From the NCBI GenBank assembly GCA_009843505.1, contig VYDI01000039.1, forward strand, positions 1 to 51,532: DNA of 51,532 bases. Reading direction: 5' to 3'. Shown piece after piece: positions 16,146 to 24,458 of this stretch (position 1 is the stretch's first letter; each line of letters opens with the position of its first letter). The notes beneath the pieces are model-generated. The model saw only the letters and a list, made by a program, of their open reading frames with translations, made no database searches and was not told the origin of the DNA. Position numbers and translations under genes: made by a program. This stretch comes from Holophagales bacterium. GTDB taxonomy: Bacteria > Acidobacteriota > Thermoanaerobaculia > Multivoradales > Multivoraceae.

Positions 16146-16495
16146 CCTTCGACGCCATCGCCACCCTGTGGCCCATACTTCTCGTCGTCGTCAACGGCGT
16201 CTACTCCCACCTGACCGCACGCGGCAAGGCGAACGAGAGCAAGATCATCGAGATCGAAGCCGTGCACACGGGCGAGATCAACGGCCTGCGGAGCGAGCTT
16301 TCCAGCGCCACGGAACGGATCTCGGTGCTCGAGGCGACCGGCAGTCAACTCCCCACGTACAGCGACCTGTCCCGGCTCGACGGGCGCGTCACCGAGGTCG
16401 CCAAGTCGGTTTCCGAGATCAAGGGCGAGATACGAGCCGGCAACCGGCTCCTCGATAACATCCACAAGGTCCTCCTCGCCGAGCGCGGCGAGTAG
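16139..16495 (+). CDS. DUF2730-like phage membrane protein
   Basis: This 118-residue protein has one N-terminal membrane helix (residues about 6-20, ATLWPILLVVVNGVY). A long coiled coil follows (EIEAVHTGEINGLRSELSSATERI; SEIKGEIRAGNRLLDNIHKVLL). This architecture matches the DUF2730 proteins of Mu-like phages, which lie between lysis and head genes. It could also act as a spanin- or holin-like lysis partner. The ATG at 16139 overlaps the endolysin stop. Confidence 0.65.
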   Translation: MVTFDAIATLWPILLVVVNGVYSHLTARGKANESKIIEIEAVHTGEINGLRSELSSATERISVLEATGSQLPTYSDLSRLDGRVTEVAKSVSEIKGEIRAGNRLLDNIHKVLLAERGE

Positions 16496-16509
16496 CGCGG
16501 CGACCCGGA

Positions 16510-17322
16510 ATGAAGCGCGACGACATCATCGAGGCCTTCCGCCACTACCCGCCCAACCGAGAGGCCATCGCACTCCAGCGGCGAATAGCCGAGACGATGA
16601 CCGGTACGGTCGTCGACATCGCCGCGTGGCTCCCGGCAGGCCGCGAACGCTCGGCCTTCATCGACCTCTGCCGGCAGGCGCAGGAGATGGCGAACGCCGC
16701 CGCGGCCCGGACCCCGGAGATCCCGGAGGTCACGGAGATCCCGGAGGAAGATCCCGGCGTCGTCCGGCTGGGCCTGGAGGGTGCCTTTCATCGCGCCACG
16801 AGCGACGAGCCCAGCTTCGAAACCCGGCTCGATGTGCCTCCCGGCCTCTACCGGCGAGCCGTGTTCCACTTCAGCGTCCACCACGGCGGCTGGAACGTCG
16901 TCCCTTCCAGGAACCACCACCTGTTCTGGCTGGCACGCGACAGGCACCGCGATCTGTTCGGGTTCGGCGTCGCCAAGGGTCCCGGCGGCCCACCGCAGGT
17001 CTTCTACCGGACCGACTGGGGCACCAGGCACACCGAGAAGCAGCGTGTGGTCGAGCGGTATCTGATGAACGCCGGAGAGACATACGACGTCTGCTTCGAT
17101 TTCGACGCCGGCGCGGGGCGAATCGTCTTCACCCTCGCCGACGCGGCAGGCGTGGAGCTCGTCCACTCCGTCGCCCGGCCGAACGTCGCGGAGATTCCGT
17201 TCACCGACGGTCAGAAAATGGCGGTTGGCTTCGGTTTCCGCGGCGAGCACGACCGGGAACCCGCACAGCCCGGCTGGGTCTGGTCAGATCTCGCGATCCG
17301 GCTCGAGTCCGGGGACGCCTGA
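16510..17322 (+). CDS. Acb2/Tad1-like hairpin domain fused to a beta-rich domain
   Basis: This 270-residue protein has two parts. Residues 5-67 form a helical hairpin whose landmarks (FRHYPPN, LPAGRERS, AQEMANAAAAR) match what I know of the Acb2/Tad1 hairpin family. Those phage proteins sequester the cyclic-nucleotide signals of CBASS and the gcADPR signals of Thoeris defence. A Pro/Glu linker (residues 68-80) joins it to about 190 residues rich in Trp, Phe and Gly with alternating beta pattern (FHFSVHHGGWNVVPS, DVCFDFDAGAGRIVFTL, MAVGFGFRGEHD), resembling a lectin-like jelly roll. The known proteins are stand-alone and under about 130 residues. The family call is from memory of motifs. Confidence 0.55.
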   Translation: MKRDDIIEAFRHYPPNREAIALQRRIAETMTGTVVDIAAWLPAGRERSAFIDLCRQAQEMANAAAARTPEIPEVTEIPEEDPGVVRLGLEGAFHRATSDEPSFETRLDVPPGLYRRAVFHFSVHHGGWNVVPSRNHHLFWLARDRHRDLFGFGVAKGPGGPPQVFYRTDWGTRHTEKQRVVERYLMNAGETYDVCFDFDAGAGRIVFTLADAAGVELVHSVARPNVAEIPFTDGQKMAVGFGFRGEHDREPAQPGWVWSDLAIRLESGDA

Positions 17323-18498
17323 CCGGTCAGCGCTCGGGTTCCGCCAGGCTACCGAAGCGGGATTCGCCTCGGCGGCGCCGACGGCGGCAGGGGCGAGCAG
17401 ACCGCGCTCCAGCAGCGGCAGCACGGTGCGGCCCGCCACTCCGTTCCGATAGGCCCGCGTCTCGCCGGCTTCGAGGCGTCGAAGCACCGACCAGTGCAGC
17501 GCTTCGCTGGCGGCAGCCGGTTCGCCGTCAGGATCGCGAGCGCCGACCGGACGGTCGTACGGCCCCCACGCCCGGTAGACGAGCGACATCGACTCGCCCA
17601 GGGCGTCAAGCGGATCGGGTTTCACCGTCTCGACGCTCGCGGGCCGGAAGGCAAGGCCCGCCGCCCAGGCCTTCGACCACATCCAGAGCAGGGCGCCTTC
17701 CGCAAGACCGGCGTCCGGACGGCCGCCGCCGACATCGCCGTGGACGCCGGGGAACCACACCTGCTCCACCCGCTCGACCGCGCCGGGCTCGTTCGCCCAC
17801 AGCGCCGGCGCGAACGGCCGGCGACGCTCATCGATTGCGACCGCATGACAGGCGTGGCGGATGTGATCACCGACGCTCACGTCGTGAAAGCGGTGACGTC
17901 GAGCCGCGATCCACTGCAGGCCATTCAACGGCACGCCGAGCGACCCGACCGTGTCCCAGACGCCCACGAAGTGGACTTCGCAGGACCTGCGATCGCCGCC
18001 CGACCGGCCGACCCGAGCCGACGAGCGTGTCCAGCTCTCGAGAAAGAGCGCGGCACGGTCCTCACGCGCAGGACCCGAGGCCAGCCGGTAGATCGACATC
18101 CCCTCCAACGCCGCATCCGCGACCTGGCGGCCGCCGGCGGAGCACTTCTCGGGGTCGGCGATGCCGCATAGCCCGATGAGGCCGGCCAGACTCCTGGCGG
18201 TGTACGCGCCCCGGCTGTAGCCGAACAGGAAGATCCGGTCGCCCGGCCGGTAGCGACTGCTGAGCCAGACGTACGCCTCCTCCACGTTGCGAGCGAGCCC
18301 CAGACCGACCACGCCGCCGCGCAGCCGGTCGAAGCGACCTGTACCCACACCCCGGTCGTAGTAGCGAAGCTGCACGACGCCCGAGCCTGTCGACGGCGCC
18401 ACCGCGCGGCTCGTTCGGACCACGTTGGTGGGCCACTCGCCGTCCTCCCGGTTCCACGTGCCGTCGAAGCAGAGGACGATGTTCCGGCCGCGCGACAT
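17284..18498 (-). CDS. DUF2235-family alpha/beta hydrolase (Tle1-like phospholipase fold)
   Basis: This 404-residue protein begins RNIVLCFDGTWN, the signature opening of DUF2235. It carries the nucleophile elbow FGYSRGAYTARS, VGVWDTVGSLGVP and a histidine region WFPGVHGDVGGG. The family includes T6SS phospholipase effectors and uncharacterised hydrolases. The start is the ATG at 18498; an open frame to 18600 lacks conserved residues and there is no clear ribosome-binding site at either. Its 3' end overlaps the convergent hairpin-fusion gene by 39 bases. No T6SS genes are nearby, so it may be phage cargo or a host gene at the element's edge. Confidence 0.85.
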   Translation of the reverse strand: MSRGRNIVLCFDGTWNREDGEWPTNVVRTSRAVAPSTGSGVVQLRYYDRGVGTGRFDRLRGGVVGLGLARNVEEAYVWLSSRYRPGDRIFLFGYSRGAYTARSLAGLIGLCGIADPEKCSAGGRQVADAALEGMSIYRLASGPAREDRAALFLESWTRSSARVGRSGGDRRSCEVHFVGVWDTVGSLGVPLNGLQWIAARRHRFHDVSVGDHIRHACHAVAIDERRRPFAPALWANEPGAVERVEQVWFPGVHGDVGGGRPDAGLAEGALLWMWSKAWAAGLAFRPASVETVKPDPLDALGESMSLVYRAWGPYDRPVGARDPDGEPAAASEALHWSVLRRLEAGETRAYRNGVAGRTVLPLLERGLLAPAAVGAAEANPASVAWRNPSADRSGVPGLEPDREI

Positions 18499-18684
18499 AG
18501 CCGCACCGTAGGCCGAGGACAGGGACGCGCGGTGCCGGGTCGACGTCCGGAATCGTGGCCCCGGGCGCGCTCCGTTCGTCAACAGAGTGCGCACCAACAA
18601 TCGCGAGAGTTGCTACTGCGCCGGGTTTCTCGCAGCACCTCGCGGCGGCTCTCTCGCAATCCTCTACAGTCGTAGACTCGCCGG

Positions 18685-21600
18685 ATGACATCCCTATCCC
18701 TGCGCCCCAGCCTTCGGTTCCAGCTCACTGCCGGCCTGCTCCTGGCGCTCGCCGCCGTCCCGGCCTTCGCCGACGACGAAGAGTGGGACGTGAACGACCC
18801 GCCCGGGGACGAGTACGAGTTCGAGCTCGATGTCACCGAGGGCACCTGGATGAACCTCGACGTCTCACCGGACGGCGAGCGGATCGTCTTCGACCTGCTG
18901 GGCGACCTCTACGTGATCCCGGTCGGGGGCGGCGACGCCGAGGCACTGACGAACGGGATGGCGTGGGACATGATGCCTCGCTTCAGCCCGGACGGCTCAG
19001 AGATCGCCTTCATCAGCGACCGGACCGGCGGCGACAACGTGTGGACGATTCCCGCTGACGGCGGCGACCCGCGGCAGATCAGCCGCGAGGACTTTCGGCT
19101 CGTCAACAACCCGGTCTGGAGCCCGGACGGCCGCTTCATCGCCGCCCGCAAGCACTTCGTCTCGACCCGGTCGCTCGGCAGCGGCGAGATCTGGCTCTAC
19201 CACGCGAGCGGCGAGGGCGCCGGCCTGCAGTTGAACGAGAAGCCGAACGAGCAGAAGGACCTGGGCGAACCGGCGTTCTCACCTGACGGACGGTACGTCT
19301 ACTTCAGCCAGGACACGACGCCGGGCGGGACCTTCCAGTACGGCAAGAACGCGGCCGAGGGCATCTACTCCATCCGCCGCATCGATCGCGAGACCGGCGA
19401 TATCGAGACGGTGATCGCCGGCCCCGGCGGCGCGGTGCGGCCGACTCCGTCGCCGGACGGGAGGTACCTCGCCTTCGTCCGCCGCATCCGCTTCCAGAGC
19501 CACCTCTTCCTCCACGATCTGCGCAGCGGCGAGAACATCCCCATCCACGACGCGCTCGACCGGGACATGCAGGAGATCTGGGCCGTCCACGGCGTCTATT
19601 CGACGATGGCCTGGACGCCGGACAGCCGCTCGATCGTCTTCTGGGCACGGGGCGGCCTGCACCGGATCGACGTCGAGACGCGCGACGTCCAGGCCATCCC
19701 GTTCCGCGTCCGCGCGACCCACCGGATGAAGCGGGCGCTCAACTTCGACTTCGAAGCGGCGCCGGAGACGTTCCGGACGAAGATGCTGCGCTGGATCCAG
19801 GTCTCCCCGGCCGGCGACCAGGTCGTCTTCCAGAGCCTCGGACGGCTGTGGACCCGCAGCCGGAATCCCGCGACCGGCGAAGTCGGCGAGCCGCGGCAAC
19901 TGACGGCCCAGAACGACCACTTCGAGTTCTACCCGTCCTGGTCGCGCGACGGCGAGTGGATCGTCTACACGAGCTGGCACGACGAGGACCTGGGCTCGGT
20001 TCGCATCGCGCCCGCCTCCGGCGGCGAAGCACGCAAGCTCACCCCCGATCCCGGCTTCTACCTGGAACCGGCCTTCTCGCCGGACGGCGAGACGGTGGTC
20101 TACCGCAAGAGCCGCAGCGGCGGCATCCTGAGTCCCCTCTGGTCCAAGGATCCGGGCCTCTACCGGATCGATGCCGGCGGCGAGAGCGCGCCGGTGCGCT
20201 TCTCGCGATCCGGCTCCAACCCGCACTTCGGCGCCGATTCCGAGCGCGTCTACTTCACCGCCCCGCAGCGATGGGACCGGCAGTTGCTCCGCAGCCTGCC
20301 GCTAATGAGCGCCGGTGAGGCCGAGCCACGCGATCATGCCGGGAGCAAGGTGGCCACCGAAGTACGGGTGTCGCCGGACGGTCGCTGGCTGGCGTTCGCC
20401 GAGCGCTTCGACGCCCACGTCGTGCCGTTCGCTCCCGCGTCCAAGGCGATCGAGGTCGGACCGGCCACGCCCGGCCTGCCGGTGCGCAACGTCTCGACCG
20501 ACGACGGTACCTACCTGCACTTCTCAGGCGACAGCTCGACGCTCTACTGGGCGCTGGGGCCGGAGCTGTTCGAGCGCGAGCTCGAGGACGTGTTTGCCGC
20601 AATGGACGAGGCCGACGAGGACAGCCAAGCAGGCGGCGAAGCGGAAGAGCAGCAGGTTGGCATCGACCTCGGCTTCGAAGTCGACGCCTACCGCCCCGAC
20701 GATGTGATCGCGATCACGAACGCCCGCCTGATCACGATGGCCGGCGAGGACAACACAGAGATCATCCGCCGCGGCACGGTCGTCGTCGACGGCGACCGGA
20801 TCGCGGCCGTCGGCCCGTCCCGCCAGGTCGACGTACCGGCCGGCGCCACGGTGATCGACGCCTCCGGTCTGACCGTCATGCCTGGCCTTGTCGACGTTCA
20901 CTGGCACGGACCGCAAGGCAGCCAGGAGGTCATCCCGCAGCAGAACTCGGAGCTCTACGCGACCCTCACCTTCGGCGTGACGACGGCCCACGACCCCTCG
21001 ACCGACACCAGCACCTTCTTCGCCGCCAGCGAAATGCAGCAGGCGGGCGTGATCGTCGGCCCGCGGCTGTTCGCCACCGGCACGATCCTCTACGGCGCTC
21101 TCGGTTCCTTCCGCGCGATCGTCGAGGAACCGGACGACGCGGTCCAGCATCTTCGCCGCCTGCAGAAGGTCGGCGCGATCAGCGTCAAGAGCTACAACCA
21201 GCCCCGGCGCGACCAGCGCCAGATGATCGTCGCCGCGGCGCAGGACCTCGGCATGCTCGTCGTCAACGAGGGCGGCGCCCTGTTTCAGCACAACATGACG
21301 ATGGTCGCCGACGGCCACACCGGCATCGAGCACTCGCTCTCGGTCGGTGCGATCTACGACGACGTGATCCAGTTCTGGGGCAGCAGCCGGGTCGGCAACA
21401 CGCCCACCCTGGGGGTGGCCTACGGCGGCATCCAGGGCGAGGACTACTGGTACGAGCACACGGACGTCTGGGCCAACGAGCGGCTGCTCAACTACGTGCC
21501 GCAGGAGGTGATCGACGCCCGCGCCCGCAGACGCCAGAAGGCGCCGGAAGGCGAGTACAACCACATCCTGGCCGCCCAGGTCACCAACGTCCTGGACCAG

Positions 21601-21942
21601 GCCGGCGTGCCGATCATGCTCGGCGCCCACGGCCAGCGCGAGGGCCTCGCCGCCCACTGGGAACTGTGGATGTTCGAGCAGGGCGGGATGTCACCCCACC
21701 GGGCGTTGATCGCAGGAACGATCAACGGCGCCCGCTACATCGGCATGGAGGCCGACCTCGGCTCACTCGAAGCCGGCAAGCTCGCCGACCTGATCGTCCT
21801 CGAAGAGAACCCGCTCGAGGACCTGCGCAACTCCGAACTCGTCCGCTACGTCATGGTCGGCGGCCGCATCTTCGACGCCCTTTCGATGAACGAGATCGCC
21901 GGCGAAAAGCGGCAGCGCAAGCCCTTCTGGTTCCAGCGCTAG
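18685..21942 (+). CDS. Secreted amidohydrolase with TolB-type beta-propeller
   Basis: This 1085-residue protein has a signal peptide (LTAGLLLALAAVPAFADD). Repeated TolB/PD40 blades (residues about 45-600) follow, each marked by SPDG or TPDS motifs. An amidohydrolase domain follows from about residue 670, with VMPGLVDVHWHG as the metal site, and a C-terminal KLADLIVLEENPLEDL. Acidobacteriota and Gemmatimonadota carry many such proteins, often annotated as periplasmic dipeptidase or prolidase-like; the substrate is unknown. It stands alone after a 186-base gap and is followed 6 bases later by the next gene. Confidence 0.9.
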   Translation: MTSLSLRPSLRFQLTAGLLLALAAVPAFADDEEWDVNDPPGDEYEFELDVTEGTWMNLDVSPDGERIVFDLLGDLYVIPVGGGDAEALTNGMAWDMMPRFSPDGSEIAFISDRTGGDNVWTIPADGGDPRQISREDFRLVNNPVWSPDGRFIAARKHFVSTRSLGSGEIWLYHASGEGAGLQLNEKPNEQKDLGEPAFSPDGRYVYFSQDTTPGGTFQYGKNAAEGIYSIRRIDRETGDIETVIAGPGGAVRPTPSPDGRYLAFVRRIRFQSHLFLHDLRSGENIPIHDALDRDMQEIWAVHGVYSTMAWTPDSRSIVFWARGGLHRIDVETRDVQAIPFRVRATHRMKRALNFDFEAAPETFRTKMLRWIQVSPAGDQVVFQSLGRLWTRSRNPATGEVGEPRQLTAQNDHFEFYPSWSRDGEWIVYTSWHDEDLGSVRIAPASGGEARKLTPDPGFYLEPAFSPDGETVVYRKSRSGGILSPLWSKDPGLYRIDAGGESAPVRFSRSGSNPHFGADSERVYFTAPQRWDRQLLRSLPLMSAGEAEPRDHAGSKVATEVRVSPDGRWLAFAERFDAHVVPFAPASKAIEVGPATPGLPVRNVSTDDGTYLHFSGDSSTLYWALGPELFERELEDVFAAMDEADEDSQAGGEAEEQQVGIDLGFEVDAYRPDDVIAITNARLITMAGEDNTEIIRRGTVVVDGDRIAAVGPSRQVDVPAGATVIDASGLTVMPGLVDVHWHGPQGSQEVIPQQNSELYATLTFGVTTAHDPSTDTSTFFAASEMQQAGVIVGPRLFATGTILYGALGSFRAIVEEPDDAVQHLRRLQKVGAISVKSYNQPRRDQRQMIVAAAQDLGMLVVNEGGALFQHNMTMVADGHTGIEHSLSVGAIYDDVIQFWGSSRVGNTPTLGVAYGGIQGEDYWYEHTDVWANERLLNYVPQEVIDARARRRQKAPEGEYNHILAAQVTNVLDQAGVPIMLGAHGQREGLAAHWELWMFEQGGMSPHRALIAGTINGARYIGMEADLGSLEAGKLADLIVLEENPLEDLRNSELVRYVMVGGRIFDALSMNEIAGEKRQRKPFWFQR

Positions 21943-21948
21943 GCACGC

Positions 21949-22857
21949 ATGTCGAACGCGTCACCTCGGGCTCCAGTCGTCAGGATCGGCACGTGGAACA
22001 CGGAGTTCGCCGAGCCCGGTCGAGTCAGAGGCGAACGAGTGCGCCCGATTCTCGCCGCCCCTGACTGCGACATCCTCTGCGTCACCGAGGGCTACGCTGA
22101 GACCTTCCCGGATGGTGGCCACATCGTCACGGGGGGCGACGACCCGGGGTATCCCATCGTGGAAGGCCAGAAGAAGGTGCTTCTCTGGAGCAAGGAGCCT
22201 TGGGAGAGTGTCGAGTTCGGTCCCAGGGAGATGCCAGAAGGCCGGTTCGTGGCTGGAATCACGAGGACGCCGATCGGCCAACTGACAGTGGTGGGCGTCT
22301 GCATTCCTTGGCACTTCGCCCATGTCAACACTGGGTGCAAGAACCGACGACCTTGGGAAGTCCACCTCGACTGGCTCTCCAGCTTCAAGCGAACGGCCTT
22401 CGCGGCGGCGTCGCGGAGGACCGTCGTGCTGGGCGACTTCAATCAGAGAGTCCCAAGAAGCTGGACACCGAAAGTGGTCTACGCAGCGCTCCGACGAGCG
22501 CTCGAGGGGCTGGTGCTTTCGACCTGTGGCGAGTTGCCATGGCAGAACCGTGATGCCCGTGGCGCCAGCGCCCCGAACGCGGGCAAAGGGCTATGGAAAG
22601 CACCCTTGAGCAAGCTCCGCCGGGGAAGCAACAAGGATCAACTCATCGATCACGTTGCTCACACTCAGGATCTGTCCCTCGTCCACACCGCAACCCGCCA
22701 TGGAGCCGAACGAAGGGTCGGCATCTTCCCCCGGCGAACACTCGACGGCCCCCTGTCGGATCACTTCGGGGTATGGGCGGACTTCACGGCTGAGGCGCCT
22801 CCGACGCCAGGCGTCCCGGCAGCCGGATCGTCCTCCGTCAGGGTTTCGGACTTGTAA
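21949..22857 (+). CDS. Endonuclease/exonuclease/phosphatase family protein
   Basis: This 302-residue protein has the fold markers of the DNase I / EEP superfamily: IGTWNTEFAEPGR (Asn and Glu metal site), LGDFNQRVP, QLIDHVAH and GPLSDHFGVWADF (final Asp-His pair). No signal peptide is seen, so it is likely cytoplasmic, acting on nucleic acid or a phosphodiester. Its substrate is not predictable here. It starts 6 bases after the amidohydrolase. Codon use looks less GC-biased than its neighbours, and it sits beside two toxin-antitoxin-like pairs, so it may be accessory. Confidence 0.82.
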   Translation: MSNASPRAPVVRIGTWNTEFAEPGRVRGERVRPILAAPDCDILCVTEGYAETFPDGGHIVTGGDDPGYPIVEGQKKVLLWSKEPWESVEFGPREMPEGRFVAGITRTPIGQLTVVGVCIPWHFAHVNTGCKNRRPWEVHLDWLSSFKRTAFAAASRRTVVLGDFNQRVPRSWTPKVVYAALRRALEGLVLSTCGELPWQNRDARGASAPNAGKGLWKAPLSKLRRGSNKDQLIDHVAHTQDLSLVHTATRHGAERRVGIFPRRTLDGPLSDHFGVWADFTAEAPPTPGVPAAGSSSVRVSDL

Positions 22858-22959
22858 GCGCCTCCAACTGCGCGCCAGCCACGCGTTGAACCGTGCGCAC
22901 TCTCATCGGATCCCCGAGAGGCCGATCCTGCGAGCGACACGATCTGCGGGGCGCCCGCG

Positions 22960-23187
22960 CTACCTCGATCGCAGGAACTCGGCAGGCTTGATCCCAGCCT
23001 GCTTCAGGATGGCCCGCAGCGTGCCTTCGGGAACGTCGCCAGGGTGATTCGGCACCGTCGTGTAGCGATTCGTCCGGGAGTTGAACCAGATCTCATGAGA
23101 GCCGGCCGCCTGTCGGTGAAACGCGAAACCGGACTCCCTGAGACGTGCCGCGACGCGCCGGTAGGAGAAGCCGGCTAGCCGACCCAC
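22960..23187 (-). CDS. hicA: HicA-family toxin (mRNA interferase)
   Basis: This 75-residue protein is of the HicA/YcfA type: a double-stranded-RNA-binding-like fold that cleaves mRNA. The catalytic histidine is in AAGSHEIWFN, and VPNHPGDVPEGTLRAILKQAGI is the family's usual ending. The GTG start directly follows the HicB stop. The antitoxin-first order is one of the two known arrangements. Confidence 0.9.
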   Translation of the reverse strand: MGRLAGFSYRRVAARLRESGFAFHRQAAGSHEIWFNSRTNRYTTVPNHPGDVPEGTLRAILKQAGIKPAEFLRSR

Positions 23188-23421
23188 TCAGAAGCCGCCG
23201 AGCACCAGGGGATGGTCGAAGGAAGATCCCGCCTCACGCAAGGCCGGTCGATCCTGGCCATCGGACTGTGCCTGGAGCAGCTTCGTGCCGACATCGCGGG
23301 CGATCTCCAGGGTCTCGGCGACAGTGCGGCCCTGAGCGACCAGACCGGGGATGTCCTCCGAGGTGGCGAGGTACACCCCTTCGGGCAGCTTCTCGATGTG
23401 CAGGTTGACGATCCGCTCCAT
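23188..23421 (-). CDS. hicB: HicB-family antitoxin
   Basis: This 77-residue protein has the partial RNase-H-like fold of HicB: LHIEKLPEGVYLATSEDIPGL followed by a helix (TVAETLEIARDVGTKLLQAQ). It would bind and inhibit HicA and repress the operon. The ATG at 23421 is chosen because the family starts here; the frame is open to 23463. No C-terminal DNA-binding domain is present, so this is the short form. The 217 bases upstream (23422-23638) hold no gene I can support. Confidence 0.88.
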   Translation of the reverse strand: MERIVNLHIEKLPEGVYLATSEDIPGLVAQGRTVAETLEIARDVGTKLLQAQSDGQDRPALREAGSSFDHPLVLGGF

Positions 23422-23638
23422 TTCAGGGCCGCTCCAGACGTTGCGGGGAGACGCGCGAGCCATGCCTCGGCTAGCAGCAGGCGGCCAAGACTATCGTGCA
23501 AGCGCGCGTCCAGGCTCGCCTGGTCTCAGGATCCTCTTCCGGTTACACGTTCCCCGTCGTTCTCGACCACGAGGTCCGAGCCGAATGCGGTGCCGGCAAC
23601 CTCGCAGGCACGCTCCAGGTTGCGCAGCTTGACGCGTA

Positions 23639-24043
23639 TCAAGGCAGAGCTTGGAGGCTCTTCTCCGCCCACGACACGATGGCCTCGGCGATCTCCACGG
23701 CGTCGCCGTAGTCCCGCTCGGTCACAGGCTGCTTCAGCGCCGGATAGCGCGCTTCAACCGCGTACGCGGTAAGCCGCGCGCCGCGCCGAACCCCGGTCGG
23801 AATCCGCTCGCTCGCGTCCTCCAACGTGGACAGTAGAGAGGCGATGTCGTGGATGTGTGGGGGTTCGATGCCACGCGACAGCATCACGGCCTTGATCGCT
23901 TTCTCGGCGGCCTGCTGCAACTCAAAGCAGAGATCCTCGAGGTAAACGGCCGGACTCCTGGTCGTCGCCAGTGCAAGGTTGCTGCGGGCGCGATTCAGCC
24001 ACTCGCGCGGATCGTCGGGCGGAAAGCGCTCAGGCGGCTTCAT
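23639..24043 (-). CDS. HEPN-domain protein (partner of MNT nucleotidyltransferase)
   Basis: This 134-residue all-helical HEPN protein is marked by ELQQAAEKAIKAVMLSRGIEPPHIHDI and a later VEARYPALK with Tyr-Pro after Arg. HEPN proteins paired with minimal nucleotidyltransferases often act as RNase toxins that their partner silences by AMPylation. The start at 24043 overlaps the end of the nucleotidyltransferase gene by 14 bases, so both are made together. Confidence 0.87.
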   Translation of the reverse strand: MKPPERFPPDDPREWLNRARSNLALATTRSPAVYLEDLCFELQQAAEKAIKAVMLSRGIEPPHIHDIASLLSTLEDASERIPTGVRRGARLTAYAVEARYPALKQPVTERDYGDAVEIAEAIVSWAEKSLQALP

Positions 24044-24344
24044 ACACGATCCGTCCCTCGGCCAACGCCGGCCTGTAGACCAAGCCGAGACTGTCCTTGT
24101 AGCGCTCCAGATCCGCAGGCGTCACGAGAATCGCATCGACAGGCACGCCCACGCCGGCCAACCGCTCGTACACCATGGCCGCAAGATCCCACCGATCTCC
24201 ACCTTCGGCGACAACCAGCAGGTCTACATCGCTCCGCGGGCCAGCGTCGCCGCGAGCGGCCGATCCGAAGAGGATGACCCTCTCCGGCTCCGCCACGTCA
24301 ACAACGCGACGGATGATCTCGTCGAGCGTGCCCTGATCAACCAC
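24030..24344 (-). CDS. Minimal nucleotidyltransferase (MNT) antitoxin-type protein
   Basis: This 104-residue protein has the polymerase-beta-like motif ILFGSAARGDAGPRSDVDLLVV (GS-x9-DxD) that binds metal and NTP. It pairs with the HEPN gene directly downstream as a HEPN/MNT module. In studied pairs the MNT protein AMPylates a Tyr or the active site of the HEPN toxin. Confidence 0.9.
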   Translation of the reverse strand: MVDQGTLDEIIRRVVDVAEPERVILFGSAARGDAGPRSDVDLLVVAEGGDRWDLAAMVYERLAGVGVPVDAILVTPADLERYKDSLGLVYRPALAEGRIVYEAA

Positions 24345-24458
24345 GGCCGTCCACCTCCGGTTGCAGGGAGCCTACCCGTTTCGGCGGCATCCTCGGCTGT
24401 GCGGCCGGGCCGTACGCCCGGCGGCGCTACAGGTGTCCCTTCAACGGCCCGTTCCGCC

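Noticed and set aside
16626..18179. 517-codon plus-strand frame across the hairpin-fusion and DUF2235 genes
   Set aside because: It is out of frame with the first and antisense to the second. It is Arg/Ser/Pro-rich and shows no motif.
23422..23638. Possible small gene or remnant between HicB and HEPN genes
   Set aside because: Short frames exist on both strands, but none has a start with a ribosome-binding site or a recognisable motif.
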